From NCBI RefSeq assembly GCF_019219825.1, contig NZ_JAHUXH010000030.1:1-64000 (forward strand): a stretch of DNA of 64,000 nt, given 5' to 3'. Of this stretch, positions 60,102 through 64,000 are shown piece by piece; the first letter of the stretch is position 1, and the number at the start of each line of letters is the position of its first letter. The notes below the pieces were generated by a model. The model saw only the letters and a list, made by a program, of their open reading frames with translations. It ran no database searches and had not been told where the DNA came from. This DNA comes from Streptomyces sp. TRM70350 (GTDB taxonomy: Bacteria > Actinomycetota > Actinomycetes > Streptomycetales > Streptomycetaceae). Position numbers and translations under genes: made by a program.

Positions 60102-60680
60102 GTGGTGGTCCTCGTGTCCTTCGCTGCGCCCTCCGTACCGTCCTCCGCTCCGCGTCCTCCCCGCCCACTCGGCACCGACGCGCCTCCGACCTGCGAGGTG
60201 CCGCACTTCGCTCCCGTTCGCGTACGCGGCGGGCGGTATCCGCTGCGCCGGTTCGTACGGCATCGGCGGCGGGCCCTGGCCGCCGGGCTCGCGATCACCG
60301 CCGCCGCGCTGGTGGCGGCCGGCCCGCGCGCCCCGGCCGACGCTCATCGGGGCGACCGGGCCCGCGGGCACCCCGTGGCGGACCGGGCGGCGGAGCACCG
60401 GGCCGTGGAGCGGGTGTCCGCGCCCGTGCGGATCGCCGACGCGGCGACGGTGCGGCTGCTGCGCCCCGGCGACCGGGTCGACGTCGTCGCCGCCGGGGAG
60501 ACGGCGACGGGCGGTGCGGCTGGTGTGGTCGCGCGCGGTGCTCTGGTGACCAAGGTGCCCGAGCCGCTGGACGGCGAGGTCGAGAGCGGGGCGCTGGTCG
60601 TGCTCTCGGTTCCGCGTGCCACCGCGGCACGTCTGGCGGGCGCGAGCGCGACGGCTCGGCTGGCGGTGACGTTGTGCTGA
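60102..60680 (+). CDS. SAF-domain (CpaB/RcpC-like) membrane protein
   Basis: A protein of up to 192 residues with one membrane helix (ALAAGLAITAAALVAAGP) followed by a SAF domain: SAPVRIADAATVRLLRPGDR, VDVVAAGET and a closing VVLSVPRATAARLAG. Such proteins resemble CpaB of Flp pilus systems but also occur alone in Streptomyces. The start is uncertain; GTG 60102 is used. Function unknown. Confidence 0.8.
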   Translation: MVVLVSFAAPSVPSSAPRPPRPLGTDAPPTCEVPHFAPVRVRGGRYPLRRFVRHRRRALAAGLAITAAALVAAGPRAPADAHRGDRARGHPVADRAAEHRAVERVSAPVRIADAATVRLLRPGDRVDVVAAGETATGGAAGVVARGALVTKVPEPLDGEVESGALVVLSVPRATAARLAGASATARLAVTLC

Positions 60681-60821
60681 ACCGCGTCTTGCGCGTTGTG
60701 CGCGACTTGCTGTCAAGTCTCTCCTTCAAGCTACCGAATTGGACACGGCCGCCTCGCCCTGCCGTAGGTTGCGGAACTGTTTGTTCCACTATCCGCAGAT
60801 GCGATGAGAAGAGGCCACGAG

Positions 60822-61292
60822 GTGAGCGAGAAGAAGGAACCGAGCGTCTGGCAGGGCTTCAAGGCCTTCCTGATGCGCGGGAACGTCGTCGATCTGGCAG
60901 TCGCGGTGGTCATAGGCGCCGCCTTCACCAACATCGTCAACTCGGTGGTGAAGGGCGTCATCAACCCGCTGGTCGGCGCGATCGGCACCAAGAACCTCGA
61001 CAGCTACAGCTCGTGCCTCAAGGGCCCCTGCACCGGTACCGGCGACACCGCGACCGGCGTCCGGATCCTGTGGGGCTCGGTCCTCGGCGCCACGCTCACC
61101 TTCCTGATCACCGCGGGCGTCGTCTACTTCCTGATGGTCCTGCCCATGTCGAAGTACCTGGCACGGGTGGAGGCCCGCAGGAAGGCGAAGGAGGGCACGC
61201 AGGAGGTCATCGAGGCGACCGAGCTGGAGGTGCTCAAGGAGATCCGCGACGCGCTGGTCGCACAGCGCGGCTCGGGGCACAACCAGCAGTAA
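60822..61292 (+). CDS. mscL: Large-conductance mechanosensitive channel
   Basis: A 156-residue MscL: FKAFLMRGNVVDLAVAVVIG is the N-terminal and first pore helix, a short loop with two cysteines follows, then FLITAGVVYFLMVLPMSKY and a cytoplasmic helix. It opens on hypo-osmotic shock. AGAGG lies 7 nt before GTG 60822, which is preferred over ATG 60804. Confidence 0.95.
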   Translation: MSEKKEPSVWQGFKAFLMRGNVVDLAVAVVIGAAFTNIVNSVVKGVINPLVGAIGTKNLDSYSSCLKGPCTGTGDTATGVRILWGSVLGATLTFLITAGVVYFLMVLPMSKYLARVEARRKAKEGTQEVIEATELEVLKEIRDALVAQRGSGHNQQ

Positions 61293-61296
61293 CGGC

Positions 61297-61479
61297 TCAG
61301 ATGTGGTGGGGCGGCTTCTCGTCGAGGAAGCGCTTCAGGTCGTCGGCCGCGTCACCACCGGAGCCGGGCCGCTCGCCCCACCCGCGATCGGTGTCGTCCG
61401 AGGACGGCTCGTCCAGCGGATCGTCGAAGACCAGCGCGGCCTTGGGCTCACGCGGCTCGGGGGCGGGGGAGGTACTCAT
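61297..61479 (-). CDS. Small acidic hypothetical protein
   Basis: A 60-residue acidic protein (FDDPLDEPSSDDTDRGWGER, DDLKRFLDEKPPHHI). It resembles short conserved Streptomyces proteins found beside mscL. It converges with mscL, the stops 4 nt apart. Function unknown. Confidence 0.7.
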   Translation of the reverse strand: MSTSPAPEPREPKAALVFDDPLDEPSSDDTDRGWGERPGSGGDAADDLKRFLDEKPPHHI

Positions 61480-61612
61480 GCCTCCAGGGTACGGGGCGGA
61501 TACCGACGGAGACCGGGGCCAGGATGCCGGGTTGATCCACTCTTGCGAAGATTTTCCAGCCGGTCTCTGCTGTGCTTGGAATCACGTGGAGGAGAACGAC
61601 GCGCTGGGCGAC

Positions 61613-62085
61613 TGGTGCCGATCGCGGCGGGTGGCCTGCCGATCGCGTTTTCCGCCTGGTGGGTCTATTTCGTGGTGCCGATCCACGGGCGCCTGCGCTC
61701 CAGCCGGGAGGCGTTCGTGTGGGGTTACGGCCACTACCTGGTCTTCGCCTCGGCGGCCGCGATCGGTGCGGGCCTGGAGGTGGCCGTCGAGCAGACGGTC
61801 GGCAAGGCGCACATCTCCACGCTGTCCGCGTCCGCCGGGGTGACGCTGCCGACGGCGCTGCATCTGCTCACCGTCCGGGCCCTGCACTCACGCCACTTCA
61901 AGGGCGGTATCGCCCAGCAACTCGTGCTGCAGACGGCGGCGTTGCTGGTGATCTGCTGCACCTTCCTGCGCGGCGGTCCTCGCGGCGGGCGTCGTGTTGG
62001 CGTGGCGGTCGTGACCGGGACGACCCTGACGGCACGTATGGCCGCCCGGGGGCGCGAGGCGCAGGCGGGCACGCCGACCGCCTGA
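61613..62085 (+). pseudogene. Low-temperature-requirement protein A (LtrA) C-terminal remnant
   Basis: The plus strand encodes the last part of an LtrA-family membrane protein: GLPIAFSAWWVYFVVPIHGR, EAFVWGYGHYLVFASAAAIG, AVEQTVGKAHISTLSASAGV and a closing pair of helices. Complete family members have about 400 residues; here only about 155 are left and the upstream sequence codes for nothing similar and has no start. It is a 5'-truncated pseudogene. Confidence 0.85.
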
Positions 62086-62134
62086 CTCCCGGAGCGCGCT
62101 GGGGAAACGCCCGCCGGGGCAGGAGACTTGCCCC

Positions 62135-63169
62135 ATGACAGTTGATGCTCTGACAGACGTGACCGGCCTGCGAGTGGGGCACGCGACGCGCGCCGGCGGC
62201 GGCTGGCTCACCGGCACCACCGTCGTCCTGGCACCCGAGGGCGGGGCCGTCGCCGCGGTGGACGTGCGCGGTGGTGGCCCCGGCACCAAGGAGACCGACG
62301 CCCTCGATCCGCGCAACGTGGTGCAGAAGGCCGAGGCGGTGGTGCTGACCGGCGGCAGCGCGTACGGGCTCGACGCGGCGTCGGGTGTGATGGCCTGGCT
62401 GGAGGAGCGGGGGCGCGGCGTGCGCGTCGGGCCGGATCCGGCGCATGTCGTGCCGGTGGTGCCCGCCGCGTGCGTCTTCGACCTGGGCCGGGGCGGCGAC
62501 TTCCGGGCCAGACCGGACGCGGCCCTCGGCCGGGCGGCCGTCGAGGCGGCCGCGGCGAGCGAGATCGGCGCGCCGGTGCCGGAGGGCTGCGTGGGCGCGG
62601 GTACGGGTGCGGCGGTCGGGCCGATGAAGGGCGGGGTCGGCACCGCGAGCGTCGTCCTCGGCTCGGGGATCACCGTGGCCGCGCTGGTGGTAGCCAACGC
62701 GGCGGGGTCGGTGCTGGATCCGGAGACGGGGGTGCTGTACGGGGAGTTGTTCCAGGGGCGCGTGAACTACCCCGAGGCGCAGGTGCACGAGGCGGCACGC
62801 ACGCGGCTCGCCGAGAGCGCGGCGCGGAACATGCCGCCTCCGCTGAACACCACGCTCGCGGTCGTCGCCACGGACGCGGACCTGACCAAGGCGCAGGCGC
62901 AGAAGCTGGCGGGCACGGCACACGACGGCATCGCCCGCGCGGTGCGGCCGGTTCATCTGCTGCACGACGGCGACACGGTCTTCGCGCTGGCGACCGGGGC
63001 GCGCGCCCTCGACGCCGCGCAGCCGCTGGCGCTGAACGAGATCCTGGCGGCGGGCGCGGACGTGGTGACGCACGCGATCGTGCGGGCGGTCCGGGCGGCC
63101 GAGTCGGTGGAGGGGGCGGGGGAGGGCGGGGGGTGGCCCTCCTACACGGAGCTGTACGGAGGGAGTTGA
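62135..63169 (+). CDS. Peptidase S58 (DmpA/L-aminopeptidase) family protein
   Basis: A 344-residue DmpA-type Ntn-like peptidase: LTDVTGLRVGHATR at the start, VVLTGGSAYGLDAASGVM, GAGTGAAVGPMKGGVGTAS and the autocleavage region PPPLNTTLAVVATDADLTK with the catalytic Thr. It would act as an aminopeptidase on small N-terminal residues or D-/beta-peptides. Single gene between the LtrA remnant and the lipoprotein gene. Confidence 0.93.
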   Translation: MTVDALTDVTGLRVGHATRAGGGWLTGTTVVLAPEGGAVAAVDVRGGGPGTKETDALDPRNVVQKAEAVVLTGGSAYGLDAASGVMAWLEERGRGVRVGPDPAHVVPVVPAACVFDLGRGGDFRARPDAALGRAAVEAAAASEIGAPVPEGCVGAGTGAAVGPMKGGVGTASVVLGSGITVAALVVANAAGSVLDPETGVLYGELFQGRVNYPEAQVHEAARTRLAESAARNMPPPLNTTLAVVATDADLTKAQAQKLAGTAHDGIARAVRPVHLLHDGDTVFALATGARALDAAQPLALNEILAAGADVVTHAIVRAVRAAESVEGAGEGGGWPSYTELYGGS

Positions 63170-63330
63170 GGAGCTGAGCGGGCCGCCGCCCGCGTCGAGT
63201 TCAGCGATTGTCCTGGTTCTGTCACGTGATGGCGTTGCTGGTGAGCGGAGGGAACCCCACCGGTCCCCGGTTCCCTCTTTCTCCACGCACCGGAGCGGAT
63301 CACCCACATCACACGAACATGGAGCAGCCC

Positions 63331-64000
63331 GTGACAACGCCGGACATAGCAACGCGGCGCACGCTGGGGGCCTGTGCCGCCCTGATGGCCGGCGCGCTCG
63401 CCCTCACCGCCTGCAGTGGCAGTGCCAAGGCCGGCAACGACGGCAAGCGGGGCGGCAGTGGCGGCGAGGCGAAGACCTCGGCGCCGCGGATCGTCATCTC
63501 GGCCAAGGACGGCTCGACCGGCGCGTCGATCAACACGACCGGCGTGCAGGTCAGCGACGGGAAGCTGACCGAGGTGAAGATGACGGTGGCGGAGACGGGG
63601 CAGGCCGTGCCGGGCGCCATCTCCCCGGACGGGCGGAGCTGGAAGCCGAAGGAGCAGCTGGAGCGGGGCACGAAGTACGAGATAGCGGCGACCGCGAAGG
63701 ACGCGAGCGGCAGGGCCACCGCCGCCGATTCCACGTTCACGACCGTGACGGCGGCGAACAGCTTCATCGGGACGTACACGCCGGACAACGGGACGACGGT
63801 CGGGGTCGGGATGCCGGTGTCGTTCACGTTCGACAAGGCGATCAGCGACAAGAAGGCCGTGCAGTCGCACATCACGGTCACGTCGAGCAGTGGGCAGAAG
63901 GTGGTCGGGCACTGGTTCGGGGCGCAGCGGCTCGACTTCCGGCCCGAGGAGTACTGGAAGGCCGGCTCCAAGGTCACGATGAAGATCGACCTGGACGGGG
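63331..64000 (+). CDS. L,D-transpeptidase-type lipoprotein, N-terminal part (truncated by window end)
   Basis: The first 223 residues of a lipoprotein. Lipobox LTAC places the lipidated Cys at residue 28 after an Arg-Arg-containing signal peptide (ATRRTLGAC), so export may be by Tat. Two immunoglobulin-like domains follow (IVISAKDGSTGASI; FIGTYTPDNGTTVGVGMPVS), exactly as in actinobacterial Ldt proteins, whose catalytic YkuD domain would lie beyond the edge. GTG 63331 has GGAG 6 nt upstream; an in-frame ATG at 63319 is less likely. Confidence 0.88.
   Translation, partial: MTTPDIATRRTLGACAALMAGALALTACSGSAKAGNDGKRGGSGGEAKTSAPRIVISAKDGSTGASINTTGVQVSDGKLTEVKMTVAETGQAVPGAISPDGRSWKPKEQLERGTKYEIAATAKDASGRATAADSTFTTVTAANSFIGTYTPDNGTTVGVGMPVSFTFDKAISDKKAVQSHITVTSSSGQKVVGHWFGAQRLDFRPEEYWKAGSKVTMKIDLDG

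Noticed and set aside
1..64000. CRISPR arrays and rRNA genes
   Set aside because: No regularly spaced repeats and no rRNA sequence were seen; the only tandem repeat is the 18-bp duplication at 59027.

Overview
The window is high-GC actinobacterial DNA, almost certainly Streptomyces. Supporting signs are the very strong G/C third-position bias, gamma-butyrolactone (AfsA/ArpA-type) regulators, BldC-like and DUF397/XRE/ATP-binding regulator sets, a SepX/Glp septum operon, and an integrative element whose replication, transfer and KorSA-like genes resemble those of pSAM2-type actinomycete elements (AICEs).

Bases 1 to about 18,800 are the tailoring, export and regulatory flank of a natural-product cluster; no core synthase lies inside the window. 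Minus-strand units encode a halogenase with its flavin reductase and an acyl-CoA carboxylase subunit, a double MarR regulator, an O-methyltransferase, an MFS exporter, a hemerythrin-like protein, and a six-gene operon of two SnoaL/NTF2-fold proteins, a beta-barrel-like protein, two flavin/deazaflavin oxidoreductases and a cation/proton antiporter. Next come an OvmZ/OvmW-like pair, an atypical OmpR-type regulator, an AfsA homologue, two ArpA-type TetR regulators, a methyltransferase and a membrane acyltransferase. The SnoaL-fold proteins, the JadR1-like regulator and the OvmZ/OvmW pair suggest an aromatic (type II polyketide) product, probably chlorinated; this is inference. The most unusual observation is here: four minus-strand units (start codons near 2617, 11246, 17220 and 18564) share a near-identical promoter (TTGACN, 17-18 bp, CACRCT preceded by TGT), and each then runs through an intrinsic-terminator hairpin before its start codon. 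That looks like a cluster-wide attenuation system.

Bases 20,893-30,892 are a 10-kb integrated element: large serine integrase, RepSA-like replication protein, small zinc and membrane proteins, FtsK-like transfer protein, SCO3933-family protein, KorSA-like GntR repressor, and a cargo pair of ATP-binding and HTH-TPR regulators. It sits inside an EamA/DMT transporter gene, splitting it into a 5' part (30,886-31,618) and a 3' part (20,786-20,899) that would rejoin in frame at a 7-bp TGACCGA core. The attP arms reconstruct as an inverted repeat. A complete promoter for the leaderless integrase exists only in the circular form, because its -35 box crosses the crossover site. The element also holds a 173-nt nested inverted repeat and an apparently frameshifted rep gene.

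Bases 31,600-46,200 hold a YbaK deacylase, a frameshifted XRE/DUF5753 regulator with its DUF397 and ATP-binding partners, an MMPL exporter with its TetR regulator and a clear operator, a tricorn-like protease, a monooxygenase/hydrolase/SDR operon opposite a MerR regulator, exonuclease III and a GNAT. A tRNA-Ala(CGC) follows. Bases 46,400-64,000 are core chromosome: sepX, rimJ-like, mogA, moaC, glp/moeA and galU in one direction, then 5-formyl-THF cyclo-ligase, a penicillin-acylase-type hydrolase, a CPA1 antiporter with a CTG start, an MFS permease, an FmdB-type zinc ribbon with a polyserine tail, MTA phosphorylase, a SAF-domain protein, MscL, an LtrA remnant, a DmpA-type peptidase and a truncated L,D-transpeptidase-like lipoprotein.
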